Assembly: GCF_921292975.1 (NCBI RefSeq)
Contig: NZ_CAKLCM010000003.1
Location: forward strand, 1,534,001-1,598,000
DNA: 64,000 nt
Reading direction: 5' to 3'
From: Vibrio hippocampi
GTDB lineage: Bacteria; Pseudomonadota; Gammaproteobacteria; Enterobacterales; Vibrionaceae
This document shows, piece after piece, positions 35,724-44,952 of the stretch. The notes under the pieces were generated by a model. The model was not told the DNA's origin. It made no database searches and worked only from the letters and a program-made list of their open reading frames with translations. Made by a program: the position numbers and the translations under genes. Within the stretch, counting starts at the first letter, position 1; each line of letters starts with the position of its first letter.

Positions 35724-38150
35724 ATGCGAGCATTGCTGTTATTGATTGTCTATCCCTTTGCCTTATCTGTATTGGCAAATAACGAAAAGTTGACAAGTGA
35801 ATCTGATGTCAACACCATCAATATCGCTAAAATAGATCTCGCTAATCATAGTTCGGGTTTAAATCTCAACTTTATTCGCGGTGTCAATCAGGTTGACCCG
35901 TCATTATTTAATCGACTTAGCAACAAATCAATTCCAGAGGTCGAAGATTATTACCAAGTCTATATTAATAGCACTCCTGTTTTTGAAGGCATCACGAAAC
36001 TAAACATTATTAGCCAGGCCCTGTGTGTAGACCCAAAGTGGTTAGAAAAAGCCAACGTCAATTACGCACTAATGAAGGAGTGGTACAATAGTGTTCACAA
36101 GTGCTATGCGATAGAAGAAATCGGCTACTCAACTGTCGAGTATAAGCCAGAACGCAGCTCTGTATATATTTCTATTCCTCAACTATACCTCAATAATAAT
36201 CGAAATCGTGATGTAAAATATGATTATGGTGAGCCAGGTTTTAAACTGGATTATCAATTCAATTGGTATAAAAATAGTGACCGAGATGCTGTCGCCTATG
36301 GCAGCGCAAAAACCCAATTAAATTTAGGTCCTTGGGTTCTGCTTAATCGATTGTCTGCTCATACAGACAACACCAATATCGAAAGTACCTCCACCCAGCT
36401 TTATCGTTCATTGTATTCACACAACAGTGAATTATATGCAGGTACTTTGTACGCTCAACCTTCTACGTTTAACAGTTTTGAGTTCTACGGTCTGACACTA
36501 CAAACGGATAGCAGCATTAGAGACTGGACACAAAACATCTATGCGCCAGTGCTGACCGGAGTAGCACAAACCACCGCTCGTTTAAGTGTCTACCAAAATG
36601 ATCTCTTGCTGACTGAAGTGACAGTCTCTCCCGGTCCGTTTGAATTCACCAATTACATACCCAACGGCAACGGCGATATTAAACTTGTGATCACCGAGGA
36701 CAACGGCGAAACTCAAACTAAAATCTACCCAATGACAACCCTGCCCGACATGATTCGCCCCGGCATCAGCAGTTATGCATTCTCTATCGGTTCAAAAAAG
36801 AACCTAGATTTTAACGACTCTCTATTTCTCAATATGAACTATGAAATTGGTTTAGATGATTTGGGCTTGACCAGTAGCGGACTGCTTAATAAAAACTATC
36901 AAGCGATAGGGCTAGGCATCACCAAATCGTTGGGAGAAATCGGGGCTATCTCATTAAAAAACCGTGTTTCCAACGCCTACAACCACCGTCAAGATTCGTG
37001 GCTAAACGGTCTATCTCTGTCGTTACAATACGCAAAAAGAGTCAATTCGGTTACTGACTTGCGTATTGTGGGTTATCACTACAACGATAAGCACTATGTT
37101 GACTTCAGTAACTATACCCCTAGCTACTCCTTTGACAATACGCGCAATAAAAACCGCTATGAGCTGGTCGTCAACAATCACTTTGACCTATTTTCCTTAA
37201 ATGCGACAGGATGGACTCAAGACTACTGGGGTAGCGGTCATCGCGATACTGGTTATGACCTAACACTCAGCTCACATTGGGGCAGCATATCGTATTCACT
37301 GGCGTTATCGAGACAAGAAAACCAGTATAGTAACGACAACAGCATCTCATTTAACTTGGGTATGCCTTTAGGCGTTCGCCAGTTCTTGTCCAATAGTTTT
37401 TATTACACCGACAGTACAGAATCCTTTGTCAACAACCTGAATTTCTCGCATCAGCTTGACGATAAAACCAGTTATGGATTGAGTGCCACGAGTACTCAAG
37501 AGGAAGCTCTACAAACGGCGACGGCGAGAGCCAGTTATCGAGGTGACCTTGCAACCGTGAGTGGTACGGTGAGCAAAACCCAAGACCGCCATACTGTCTC
37601 TGCGAGTATCGCCGGATCGATGGTCGGATTATGGAATGACAAGAGCGTCACACTTACCAACAACCGAGGCACGACGGTCGCCGTCGCCGATATTGAAGCA
37701 ATCAAAGACGTAAAAGTTAACTCACGCACCTCAACCAACAGCAGTGGTCATGCCGTGATTACCCTGTCGGCGAACCGACCCAATAAAGTCACCGTCAACA
37801 CCAGTGACATTGAAGAAACGATTGAGTTAGACAACAGTATTCAGCGTCTAGTACCGACTAAATACTCCATACACCATTTGCAGTACCCATACACTAAAGT
37901 TGAACGTTATATGTTCAAGCTTGTTGATCAACACAATCAAGCGATTCCTTTTGGTACGCAATTGCTGACGGAGTCTGGAAAGTATATGACTTTTGTTGCC
38001 AACAATGGCTTGGTGCAATTCAGCTTAACCGCAGAAAATAAAGTCTCAACGTTAACCAGCAGTCATGCTAATCAGAGCTGTCAATTCGAACTCAGCACCC
38101 TCACCCCATACCAATATGGAGAACCGATCCAAAATGTCTATTGTAAGTAA
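35724..38150 (+). CDS. Fimbrial outer-membrane usher protein
   Basis: This 808-residue usher of the FimD/PapC family assembles pilins across the outer membrane. A signal peptide is followed by an N-terminal domain (about 35-150), a 24-strand barrel with plug (GPFEFTNYIPNGNGDIKLVI belongs to the plug/barrel signature) and C-terminal domains carrying VNSRTSTNSSGHAVI. ATG 35724 is chosen; TTG 35712 is an alternative. The end overlaps the chaperone start by 17 bases, showing operon coupling. Length is within the usher range. Confidence 0.93.
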   Translation: MRALLLLIVYPFALSVLANNEKLTSESDVNTINIAKIDLANHSSGLNLNFIRGVNQVDPSLFNRLSNKSIPEVEDYYQVYINSTPVFEGITKLNIISQALCVDPKWLEKANVNYALMKEWYNSVHKCYAIEEIGYSTVEYKPERSSVYISIPQLYLNNNRNRDVKYDYGEPGFKLDYQFNWYKNSDRDAVAYGSAKTQLNLGPWVLLNRLSAHTDNTNIESTSTQLYRSLYSHNSELYAGTLYAQPSTFNSFEFYGLTLQTDSSIRDWTQNIYAPVLTGVAQTTARLSVYQNDLLLTEVTVSPGPFEFTNYIPNGNGDIKLVITEDNGETQTKIYPMTTLPDMIRPGISSYAFSIGSKKNLDFNDSLFLNMNYEIGLDDLGLTSSGLLNKNYQAIGLGITKSLGEIGAISLKNRVSNAYNHRQDSWLNGLSLSLQYAKRVNSVTDLRIVGYHYNDKHYVDFSNYTPSYSFDNTRNKNRYELVVNNHFDLFSLNATGWTQDYWGSGHRDTGYDLTLSSHWGSISYSLALSRQENQYSNDNSISFNLGMPLGVRQFLSNSFYYTDSTESFVNNLNFSHQLDDKTSYGLSATSTQEEALQTATARASYRGDLATVSGTVSKTQDRHTVSASIAGSMVGLWNDKSVTLTNNRGTTVAVADIEAIKDVKVNSRTSTNSSGHAVITLSANRPNKVTVNTSDIEETIELDNSIQRLVPTKYSIHHLQYPYTKVERYMFKLVDQHNQAIPFGTQLLTESGKYMTFVANNGLVQFSLTAENKVSTLTSSHANQSCQFELSTLTPYQYGEPIQNVYCK

Positions 38151-38823
38151 ACTACTGACCCTACTGCTATTTATACCCTTGCCGTTATGGGCCGCATTCA
38201 GTCTTGATGGGACTCGTTTTGTTTATCATGAAACGGCAAAGAGTATGGAGGTGCAAGTCACCAATAGTGAAGAAAGAGATTACGGCGGTCAGGTTTGGGT
38301 CGAAAACTATACTCATTCGGCGCAGGAGAGTTATTTCGCCATTTACCCCGCCTTGTTCAAAATCGGTGGTCAATCTGTTCAGCAGGTGAAGTTTATCAAC
38401 ATTGCCCCTTTGTCTAAGGATCAAGAGTCACTGTTTTATATCAATGTGCAAGAAATCCCTCCGATAGCCAGTGATAACCAGATGAACAACGCTATTGCCA
38501 TTGCCATCACTACCAAGGTAAAGCTGTTTTATCGTCCAGAAAGCCTGAAGAAAGACAGACCTTCGGCTGAAAAAAACATCACGGCTAGACGTACAGCAAA
38601 AGGCATCGTTCTTGAAAACCCAACGCCATACTATTTTGCCGTAACAAAGGTCCATCAATTACCTGACTTACCCAAAGCGACAATGGATAATTTGGCGATT
38701 TTTTCACCTCAATCTGAGGTGATACTGCCGGTATCCCAGCAGACGCAACTTAAGGAATTAAGCTTCTTAGCGATCAACGACTATGGTGGCCGAAATGAAT
38801 ATACAGTATCAATTAATGAATAG
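38134..38823 (+). CDS. Periplasmic fimbrial chaperone (PapD-like)
   Basis: This 229-residue chaperone has a signal peptide ending LPLWA and two immunoglobulin-like domains. The N-terminal domain has DGTRFVYHE (conserved Arg) and GGQVWVENY. Its G1 edge region has IAIAITTKVKLFYRP, whose Lys fits the family subunit-anchoring residue. The C-terminal domain includes KGIVLENPTPYYFAV. It hands pilins to the usher. Its ATG 38134 is inside the usher gene, and its end overlaps the tip-protein reading frame. Confidence 0.92.
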   Translation: MSIVSKLLTLLLFIPLPLWAAFSLDGTRFVYHETAKSMEVQVTNSEERDYGGQVWVENYTHSAQESYFAIYPALFKIGGQSVQQVKFINIAPLSKDQESLFYINVQEIPPIASDNQMNNAIAIAITTKVKLFYRPESLKKDRPSAEKNITARRTAKGIVLENPTPYYFAVTKVHQLPDLPKATMDNLAIFSPQSEVILPVSQQTQLKELSFLAINDYGGRNEYTVSINE

Positions 38824-40087
38824 TAACCAAACAGGTGCTGCCCCCGTGCACAAATATATTGCTAGCCTTAGTTTGTTCATCGTGTTCATCATCAGCCTTG
38901 CATGGTCAACAAAACCCCAAGCATCTTATAACACCGCCTTTAGCCAAGCACAGGTTGCAGCGTTGGAAATTGGTCAGTGTATCTACGAGACAGAGCCTTC
39001 TTTTACCCCTTCTCTATTTACTGGAACGCTAACAGCACAACAAAATATCATGGGTACTGTTCTTAATACTATTAGCTACACCAAAGCGGGAGGAGAGGTT
39101 AACACCGGATTAGTATTCTGCCGTTGTTATGGGCAAACCAACCCAGACTATCTCCATTTTCGTGCCAATGTGCCATACCCACGAACGACCGTGACATTTC
39201 CTGATGGCACTACAGATTCAGGTTTTTTCCAAATTAACCCCTACATCGCCCTTAAAGTAGAGATTGACTTAATTACAGCAGGAACAACTGCGAGCGCGGT
39301 AACCAAGAATATCCTAGATGTGCAATCCACAAAACATACAAACTACAAAACCACCGACCATCTTTGCAAACCGGGGCAAAATCTAGGCTTTGCAGGCGAT
39401 GCTGCGACTCGCTGGTATCAAGGATTCCAGCCTTTCCAGGTTGAGACCGCAATGACAGGTGAAGTGACGATTGCCCTACTTAAGCCCGTCATCAACCAAA
39501 TCACCATGACTAATCAGCCCATTGCCACCATCTACGCTACGGTATCGGAACATGTCGATCCTATTACGGTAAATAACCCCAATGATTATTGGATGCAACT
39601 GTCAATTGACATCGATGTTGATGCGCTTAGTCATACGTGTGTACCGGAGGTCGAAAACCATGTTGTTCAACTCCTACCAACTAGGGGCAATAACTTTGAC
39701 CACGCTGGAGCCATACCAAATAACTACTCCGCAACCTCATTCGACTTAACTTATGTATGTGACTTTAAAGCTGACAACTCAGTTAAAATGGCTTTGTTTG
39801 CCACACCTGCCAATAGCAACTATCCGCATGTTATTAAAGCCAACTATCGCGCAGGCAGTAGTCACAATGACAATCTAGGCGTTGTGGTCAAGCAGCGCAA
39901 TGGGACTGGTACGATTCTTAATCCAACGACGATGAATGAAGTCAATCACGATATTTACTCCAATGTAGGTGTAGCCCAAGAACAATATACCTTTGAATTG
40001 GAAGCCTACCCGACTAAAACCACCAATGATGAGGTCATCGTTGGTGAGTATGAGGCTTCAGCAACCATTCAGCTGTCGTTTGATTAA
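38795..40087 (+). CDS. Fimbrial tip/adhesin-like subunit
   Basis: This protein of about 430 residues has a hydrophobic export segment (SLSLFIVFIISLAWS), a unique N-terminal region with Cys residues in GQCIYETE and FCRCYG, and a C-terminal pilin-like domain (about 260-430) ending in EASATIQLSFD. This two-domain form is typical of fimbrial adhesins that cap the shaft. Start choice is uncertain: ATG 38795 follows GGTGG, with alternatives at 38783 and 38816, all overlapping the chaperone end. The receptor is unknown. It is last in the fimbrial operon. Confidence 0.82.
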   Translation: MNIQYQLMNSNQTGAAPVHKYIASLSLFIVFIISLAWSTKPQASYNTAFSQAQVAALEIGQCIYETEPSFTPSLFTGTLTAQQNIMGTVLNTISYTKAGGEVNTGLVFCRCYGQTNPDYLHFRANVPYPRTTVTFPDGTTDSGFFQINPYIALKVEIDLITAGTTASAVTKNILDVQSTKHTNYKTTDHLCKPGQNLGFAGDAATRWYQGFQPFQVETAMTGEVTIALLKPVINQITMTNQPIATIYATVSEHVDPITVNNPNDYWMQLSIDIDVDALSHTCVPEVENHVVQLLPTRGNNFDHAGAIPNNYSATSFDLTYVCDFKADNSVKMALFATPANSNYPHVIKANYRAGSSHNDNLGVVVKQRNGTGTILNPTTMNEVNHDIYSNVGVAQEQYTFELEAYPTKTTNDEVIVGEYEASATIQLSFD

Positions 40088-40184
40088 GGAAAGTTTGATT
40101 AAAGAAAGAGCTAATAGTTATGACTCCTACTTCATCTGACTAAGCGATAACAGTCTGTTCTGACTATTCTGTCACTCTAAATAA

Positions 40185-40213
40185 CAAAACGCCCAATCAA
40201 CTGCATTGGGCGT
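40185..40213 (-). terminator. Terminator downstream of the small exported protein gene
   Basis: ACGCCCAAT (40189-40197) and ATTGGGCGT (40205-40213) form a perfect stem. On the minus strand it runs into TTTTGTT. Confidence 0.85.
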
Positions 40214-40244
40214 CATTACGCATACGTTCCTGTACTGACCAATA

Positions 40245-40400
40245 TCACTTGACAATGGTGGTTCCTTTACGACAGGTCTGTAGGTGCGTTTTTATGATTG
40301 TCGTATCATCTAACAGGCAGCGGGTATCTGGCGCCCCGCCATTTTGTGCGAGAGCAAAACCCGAAACAAAAATTGCGACAATAAATGGTAGTCGTTTCAT
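40245..40400 (-). CDS. Small exported protein, 51 residues
   Basis: This is a short gene read on the minus strand from ATG 40400 to TGA 40245. The sequence begins MKRLPFIVAIFVSGFALA, a textbook signal peptide, and the mature part is about 33 residues with Cys28 and Cys43 that could pair. AAGGAA lies eight bases before the ATG and a terminator follows the stop, so it looks like a genuine single-gene unit. I do not recognise the family. It sits between the fimbrial island and the nitroreductase gene, pointing against both. Confidence 0.75.
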   Translation of the reverse strand: MKRLPFIVAIFVSGFALAQNGGAPDTRCLLDDTTIIKTHLQTCRKGTTIVK

Positions 40401-40644
40401 ACAGTATTCCTTCCGCGTCACCGCGGCGTTGTTCGTGCACTGTTGACCTCGTGCATCAATCTGTAACCTAGTGCATCAGCTTTCATGTTCAACATTTTTT
40501 TCGTGCCAGTTATACTGCTCCAGATAAACATCCTTCTTTGTTACACCACAAGTTGGTGATCTAAGAGATATCAACTAAGGTAAAAAGTATCCAAATTCCA
40601 ATGCGACAAGCCGATTTTTATCAACAAAAATCAAGGATACGACC

Positions 40645-41301
40645 ATGCACGACATCATCAAAGATCTTAACTTTCGCTATACCGTTAAACAGTACGACTC
40701 AAGCAAGCGCATCACCTCAGAGAAAATCGCCATCATTAAAGAAGCGATACGCATGTCTGCTTCCTCCATTAACTCTCAGCCTTGGAAATTTATCCTGTTA
40801 GAAAGTGAGGAGGCGAAGCAGCGATTTCATGACACCTTTGCGATTAAATTTCAGTTTAATCAACACCATGCACTCGAAGCTTCGCATGTTATTTTGTTTG
40901 CCTATGATCCCAAGTTTACTAAAGAGCGATACGGGCACTGTGTGGATATTGAGGTCGAGTCTGGTCACTTACCTGCCGATATGTACGACAACATGCTGAA
41001 CGGCGGCTACTCATTCGCTGAGCTCAATACCGATGAGGATGGCTTTAATGGTCACTGGACCAAAGCACAACTCTATTTGGCGCTGGGTAATGCGCTGCAC
41101 ACCCTAGCGCGTCTTGAAATAGGTTCGACACCGATGGAAGGCGTAGATGCAGAATTGATTAGCAAAGAGTTCGAACAAGAACTGGACGGCTACGTTTGTG
41201 AGGTCGCCTTGGCGATGGGCTATCCAAAACAAGAAGAAGACTACAACCACGGCTTACCGAAAGCCCGTCTTCCTATTGATGAGATATTTATTGAGTTATA
41301 A
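40645..41301 (+). CDS. NAD(P)H nitroreductase family protein
   Basis: This 218-residue FMN flavoprotein is of the NfsB type. Its N-terminus has RYTVKQYDSSK, where the family has a conserved R-S/T-x-(K/R)-x-(F/Y) FMN-phosphate-binding stretch, followed by MSASSINSQPWKFILLE, the usual S-x-x-N-x-Q-P-W dimer/FMN motif. The C-terminal part carries MGYPKQEED, matching the MGYP-type end of the family. Such enzymes reduce nitro compounds and quinones; the physiological substrate is not known. It is a single gene. Confidence 0.92.
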   Translation: MHDIIKDLNFRYTVKQYDSSKRITSEKIAIIKEAIRMSASSINSQPWKFILLESEEAKQRFHDTFAIKFQFNQHHALEASHVILFAYDPKFTKERYGHCVDIEVESGHLPADMYDNMLNGGYSFAELNTDEDGFNGHWTKAQLYLALGNALHTLARLEIGSTPMEGVDAELISKEFEQELDGYVCEVALAMGYPKQEEDYNHGLPKARLPIDEIFIEL

Positions 41302-41392
41302 CCCTATCACGAGAAACCAATGCTCAGAACAGAGCCGCTTTGGTTCTGTTCTCTATTGTCATCCGACGTTTTCATTGAGCTAGCGAGCTTTG

Positions 41393-42298
41393 TTAAACCT
41401 GATCACGACGCTTAAAAAGCAGCTTGGGTCCAAAGACATTAATCAGAGCGCCTGTAACAATCAATCCCCCACCCACGTAAGTCCAAAGTGACGGAATTTC
41501 GTTAAATACCCAAACCCCAAGTAACGCTGAAAAGACAATTTGAATATAAGAGTACGCAGAAGCGGAACCCGCCGCTTGGGTTTGCATCGCTTTGGTCAGT
41601 CCATATTGACCAACTTGAGTAAAGATACCCACCAAAATCAACATCACGACCATAAACAAGCTTGGCCAAACAAACTCATCCCAGATCAAAATCATAGAGA
41701 TGGGAAACGCTACCAGCGGAAAATAGAAAATAATCACGGAACTGTCTTCGGTTTGACTCAGCTTTCTCACAATAACATAGGCGATAGAGCTTCCTAATGC
41801 ACCGAGCAAAGCAATCATGACACTGAACAGCGGTAACGCTTCACCAACATGACTACTCATGGTTGGCTGAACCATAACAAACAAACCGACAAGACACAGT
41901 GCAATACAGAGCATGGTGGAACGCTGAATGGTTTCTTTCAGTACAAGAAGTCCCAATAGCGCGGTAAAGACCGGATGGACATACTGCAAAATGGTCGCTT
42001 CCGCTAAAGGCAAAGTGGTAATGGAGTAGTAGACACACATCAAGGCAGCGCTGCCAACCGCGCCCCGAGCAAACAGTAATGGCTTATTGTGCCCCCAAAT
42101 AGAGATCCCCTTGCGCTTTACATCCATATAACTGATCACCAACGACACTAAAGCCCGCGCTGCGACAATTTCAAAAACCGGGATCCCATATTGGCTGACG
42201 TATTTCACACAGGCAGACATAAAAGCAAAACCCATGGCGGAGAGCAGAATAAATCTAAGTCCGATGGGGACTTGAGATAGGGATAAATGGGGCATCAT
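41393..42298 (-). CDS. EamA/DMT-family transporter
   Basis: This protein of about 301 residues has ten predicted membrane helices arranged as two EamA repeats (drug/metabolite transporter superfamily). The first repeat ends near YVHPVFTALLGLLVLKE, and the second carries YIQIVFSALLGVWVFNEIPSLWTYVGGGLIV, the classical repeat end. I prefer ATG 42298 (MMPHLSLS), with AAGGTTGG upstream, over the more distal ATG 42334. The substrate is unknown; members export amino acids, metabolites or lipids. Confidence 0.9.
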   Translation of the reverse strand: MMPHLSLSQVPIGLRFILLSAMGFAFMSACVKYVSQYGIPVFEIVAARALVSLVISYMDVKRKGISIWGHNKPLLFARGAVGSAALMCVYYSITTLPLAEATILQYVHPVFTALLGLLVLKETIQRSTMLCIALCLVGLFVMVQPTMSSHVGEALPLFSVMIALLGALGSSIAYVIVRKLSQTEDSSVIIFYFPLVAFPISMILIWDEFVWPSLFMVVMLILVGIFTQVGQYGLTKAMQTQAAGSASAYSYIQIVFSALLGVWVFNEIPSLWTYVGGGLIVTGALINVFGPKLLFKRRDQV

Positions 42299-42577
42299 TA
42301 CATTACCAACCTTGCAAAATATGAGAGCGAGCATGAGATCACTCGCTGCTGATAGAAAATAACTTGGTATCCCAACGACCTTAAGATATTGATACCGCTG
42401 TTACCATCAACACGAGACCGCTCAGTGTAGCGCAACTTCCATCAAAAAAGTCACTAATCTACTGATCGACTAACTAGCTAGCCAACCAACGCCATAATTA
42501 ACACTCCATTTATGCTGTTCCCATGATGCTCTTAACCCAAGGCACATGCGAACCCAAGGCACATACGAAATAGTTGG

Positions 42578-42632
42578 TTGACTTAATTTGATAATCAAAC
42601 TAAATTTACAGTCAAATATTTTGATTATCAAA
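42578..42632 (+). promoter_or_regulatory. dmeF-marR promoter with two identical 13-bp operators
   Basis: TTGACT (42578-42583) and TAAATT (42601-42606) form a -35/-10 pair with a 17-bp spacer. TTTGATAATCAAA (42587-42599) lies within the spacer, and its exact reverse complement TTTGATTATCAAA (42620-42632) lies downstream. A third partly symmetric TCAAATATTTTGA is at 42612-42624. A dimeric repressor bound to these would close the promoter; the MarR protein encoded downstream is the natural candidate (inference). Confidence 0.75.
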
Positions 42633-42649
42633 CAAAGGATTGTAACCCG

Positions 42650-43582
42650 ATGGTCCAAACTTCCCACAATCATAACTTTACCGCCTACAACAAGCAGGGC
42701 GAAAAGCGCACGCTCTATGTTCTTTTGCTCACCGTCGTGACGATGGTGATCGAAATCGTTGCCGGTACGGTTTACGGCTCAATGGCTCTGCTTGCTGATG
42801 GATGGCATATGGGGACACACGCCGCGGCGTTTTGTATTACGCTGTTTGCCTATCACTATGCCAGAAGATACAGCGACAGTGACCGCTTCTCTTTTGGCAC
42901 CGGAAAAGTAAGTGTACTGGGCGGATACACCAGCGCTATCGCACTGGGTATTGTCGCGATTCTGATGTTTGTTGAGTCGGTGCACCGCTTGCTGAATCCA
43001 CAAGTGATTCAATTTAACGAAGCGATATTGGTCGCCATTATTGGACTCAGTGTCAATGTCGCCAGTATGTTTTTACTTGGACATCACGATGATCACGGTC
43101 ATTCCCATCATCACGGTCACGCTCACAACCATGATCATGACCATCATCATCACCAAGATCACAACCTAAAAGCCGCATATATGCATGTCCTCGCTGATGC
43201 CTTGACTTCGGTATTGGCAATTATTGCTCTGCTGTTTGGTAAATTTTATGGTTGGCATTGGCTCGATGCCATTATGGGCATGGTGGGCGCTGTGGTGATC
43301 AGTAAATGGACGTTCAACCTAATCAAGCAAACCAGCCCAATTTTATTGGATGAAAGCATCGATAAAGCCTATCGAGAGGCCATCGTTGAAACTATCCAGC
43401 CCCATGGAACGATCACCGACCTGCATATCTGGAAAGTCAGCAGCGATCACTACAGTGCAGCCATTAGTATCGACAGTCGCGATTCGCTTACCCATCAAGA
43501 CTATAAGAAAATGCTGGCTAAATTTGATAAGATTCATCATCTAACGTTGGAAGTTTACGCCTCAAGCCTATGCAAAATATAG
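42650..43582 (+). CDS. dmeF: Cation diffusion facilitator, DmeF-like Co/Ni efflux transporter
   Basis: This 310-residue CDF family metal/proton antiporter has six membrane helices. Transport-site words are LLADGWHMGTHA (His/Asp pair in TM2) and MHVLADALTSVLA (TM5). A His-rich cytoplasmic loop at about 140-170 contains some 18 His, interrupted by Asp and Gly, expected to collect divalent metal. The GWHMGTHA form is typical of DmeF cobalt/nickel exporters rather than zinc exporters, so metal choice is inferred. AAAGGA precedes the ATG. It overlaps the marR gene by 13 bases. Confidence 0.9.
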   Translation: MVQTSHNHNFTAYNKQGEKRTLYVLLLTVVTMVIEIVAGTVYGSMALLADGWHMGTHAAAFCITLFAYHYARRYSDSDRFSFGTGKVSVLGGYTSAIALGIVAILMFVESVHRLLNPQVIQFNEAILVAIIGLSVNVASMFLLGHHDDHGHSHHHGHAHNHDHDHHHHQDHNLKAAYMHVLADALTSVLAIIALLFGKFYGWHWLDAIMGMVGAVVISKWTFNLIKQTSPILLDESIDKAYREAIVETIQPHGTITDLHIWKVSSDHYSAAISIDSRDSLTHQDYKKMLAKFDKIHHLTLEVYASSLCKI

Positions 43583-43986
43583 AAAAGCTCAACCAATTAC
43601 TGACTGAATTTTATGACAAGATGTCCTCTTGGGAGCAATCTGTCGTCAAAGAAACTGGCTACTCACTGGCTCAGGTTCACACCATCGAAGTATTGGGGTC
43701 GCACGGCGCTATGCGCATGAAAGAACTCGCAGAGAAGCTCGGGATCACCACTGGCACACTCACGGTACAAATCGACAAGTTAGTACAAGCAGAATTGATT
43801 GAACGAGGCGCTCATCCCAACGATAGACGCGCCATCGTGGTGAGCTTGACCGAGCAAGGGCAAGCGATCCACCGTCACCACAATCAACTCCATCTCAGCT
43901 TGGTTCAAGAGTTAACGCGTCACCTCGAACCAGAACAAGAAAAAGTGCTGGCTCATTGCTTAGAAACGATGAATCGAGAGTTTTAA
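43570..43986 (+). CDS. MarR-family transcriptional regulator
   Basis: This 138-residue winged-helix protein has its recognition helix region MKELAEKLGITTGTLTVQIDKL and wing ERGAHPNDRRAIVVSLTEQG. It overlaps the end of the metal exporter gene, so the two are co-transcribed. The two 13-bp palindromes in the shared promoter make autoregulated repression likely. Whether the ligand is metal is unknown; no obvious Cys/His metal site stands out. Confidence 0.92.
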   Translation: MQNIEKLNQLLTEFYDKMSSWEQSVVKETGYSLAQVHTIEVLGSHGAMRMKELAEKLGITTGTLTVQIDKLVQAELIERGAHPNDRRAIVVSLTEQGQAIHRHHNQLHLSLVQELTRHLEPEQEKVLAHCLETMNREF

Positions 43987-44103
43987 CGTCATGACTTGCA
44001 ATACAAAGTTCATACTCTAACTCTCGGTTTGCTCGCCTGCTACTTTCTACCTTGCCGTAATTACTATAATATCTCCCTAGGCCAACCATTAAGATAATAC
44101 AAT

Positions 44104-44868
44104 ATGACTATCAATTACACAGAGGCAGCTTCTGAGCTGCTAAGCCGCCGTGTGGCGGGTACTAAGGCTGCACGCCTAAATGAAGACATTCGCCCTATCA
44201 CTATTGAAGATGCGCTTAATGTGCACTCTGCAATGATTGAGCTGCGTAGCGATAAAGTAGGTGGATGGAAGTGTTTACAACCGCTTGCTGAAAACAAATA
44301 CGTGGTTGCACCTATCTTCGCAGATACCGTGAATAAAGGTGAAACTTGTGAGCTATTTGCTGACAACGGTGTTGCTCGTATCGAACCAGAAATTGCTTTT
44401 GTTCTTGGACAAGATCTTCCTGCACGCGCGGAAGGTTATACACCAGCAGAGATCGATGCCGCGATCGGTTCTTGCCATATGGCTCTTGAGCTAATGCAAT
44501 CACGTTTTGCTGAAAACAGCGACGCCGAGTTCTTTGAAAAACTGGCGGATTGCCTAGTCAACCAAGGTCTATTTATCGGTCCAGAAATCGCGCGTGACAA
44601 AGCGTATGCCGCTGCAACTATCGCCATTACTGTTTCACAAGGTGACGATGTTCAGACCTTCGACGGCAAGCACCCAAATGAACTGGCACAAAACCCAGTT
44701 TACTGGTTAATCGACTTTATGACTCGCCGTGGCACTAGCTTCAGCGCTGGCGAAGCGGTTATCACAGGCTCTTACTGTGGCATCGTTGAAGTGGCATTTG
44801 ATAAGCCAACAAGCATCAAATACCAAGGTATTGGTGAGTATCAAGTGACCTTTAGCGCTAAAGCGTAG
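44104..44868 (+). CDS. 2-keto-4-pentenoate hydratase / FAH-family protein
   Basis: This 254-residue protein is of the fumarylacetoacetate hydrolase superfamily in the hydratase-decarboxylase branch. Acidic metal-ligand candidates lie in GVARIEPEIAFVLGQDLP and MALELMQSR. The family hydrates 2-oxopent-4-enoate-type acids in aromatic meta-cleavage, but no other such pathway gene is near, so the substrate is uncertain. Codon use is biased, suggesting good expression. It is a single gene with its own terminator. Confidence 0.85.
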   Translation: MTINYTEAASELLSRRVAGTKAARLNEDIRPITIEDALNVHSAMIELRSDKVGGWKCLQPLAENKYVVAPIFADTVNKGETCELFADNGVARIEPEIAFVLGQDLPARAEGYTPAEIDAAIGSCHMALELMQSRFAENSDAEFFEKLADCLVNQGLFIGPEIARDKAYAAATIAITVSQGDDVQTFDGKHPNELAQNPVYWLIDFMTRRGTSFSAGEAVITGSYCGIVEVAFDKPTSIKYQGIGEYQVTFSAKA

Positions 44869-44883
44869 TCGTCGAATATTTAT

Positions 44884-44924
44884 AAAAAAAGCAGTCGGTA
44901 CAAGGTATCGACTGCTTTTTTTTT
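44884..44924. terminator. Terminator between the hydratase and LysR genes
   Basis: AAGCAGTCG pairs with CGACTGCTT across an 11-base middle. A-tract and T-tract flanks allow termination in both directions. Confidence 0.9.
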
Positions 44925-44952
44925 GCGCCACAATCTACAACATGCCACCACT

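Noticed and set aside
43080..43160. CAT/CAC-rich low-complexity stretch
   Set aside because: It encodes the His-rich metal loop of the CDF transporter and is not an independent repeat.
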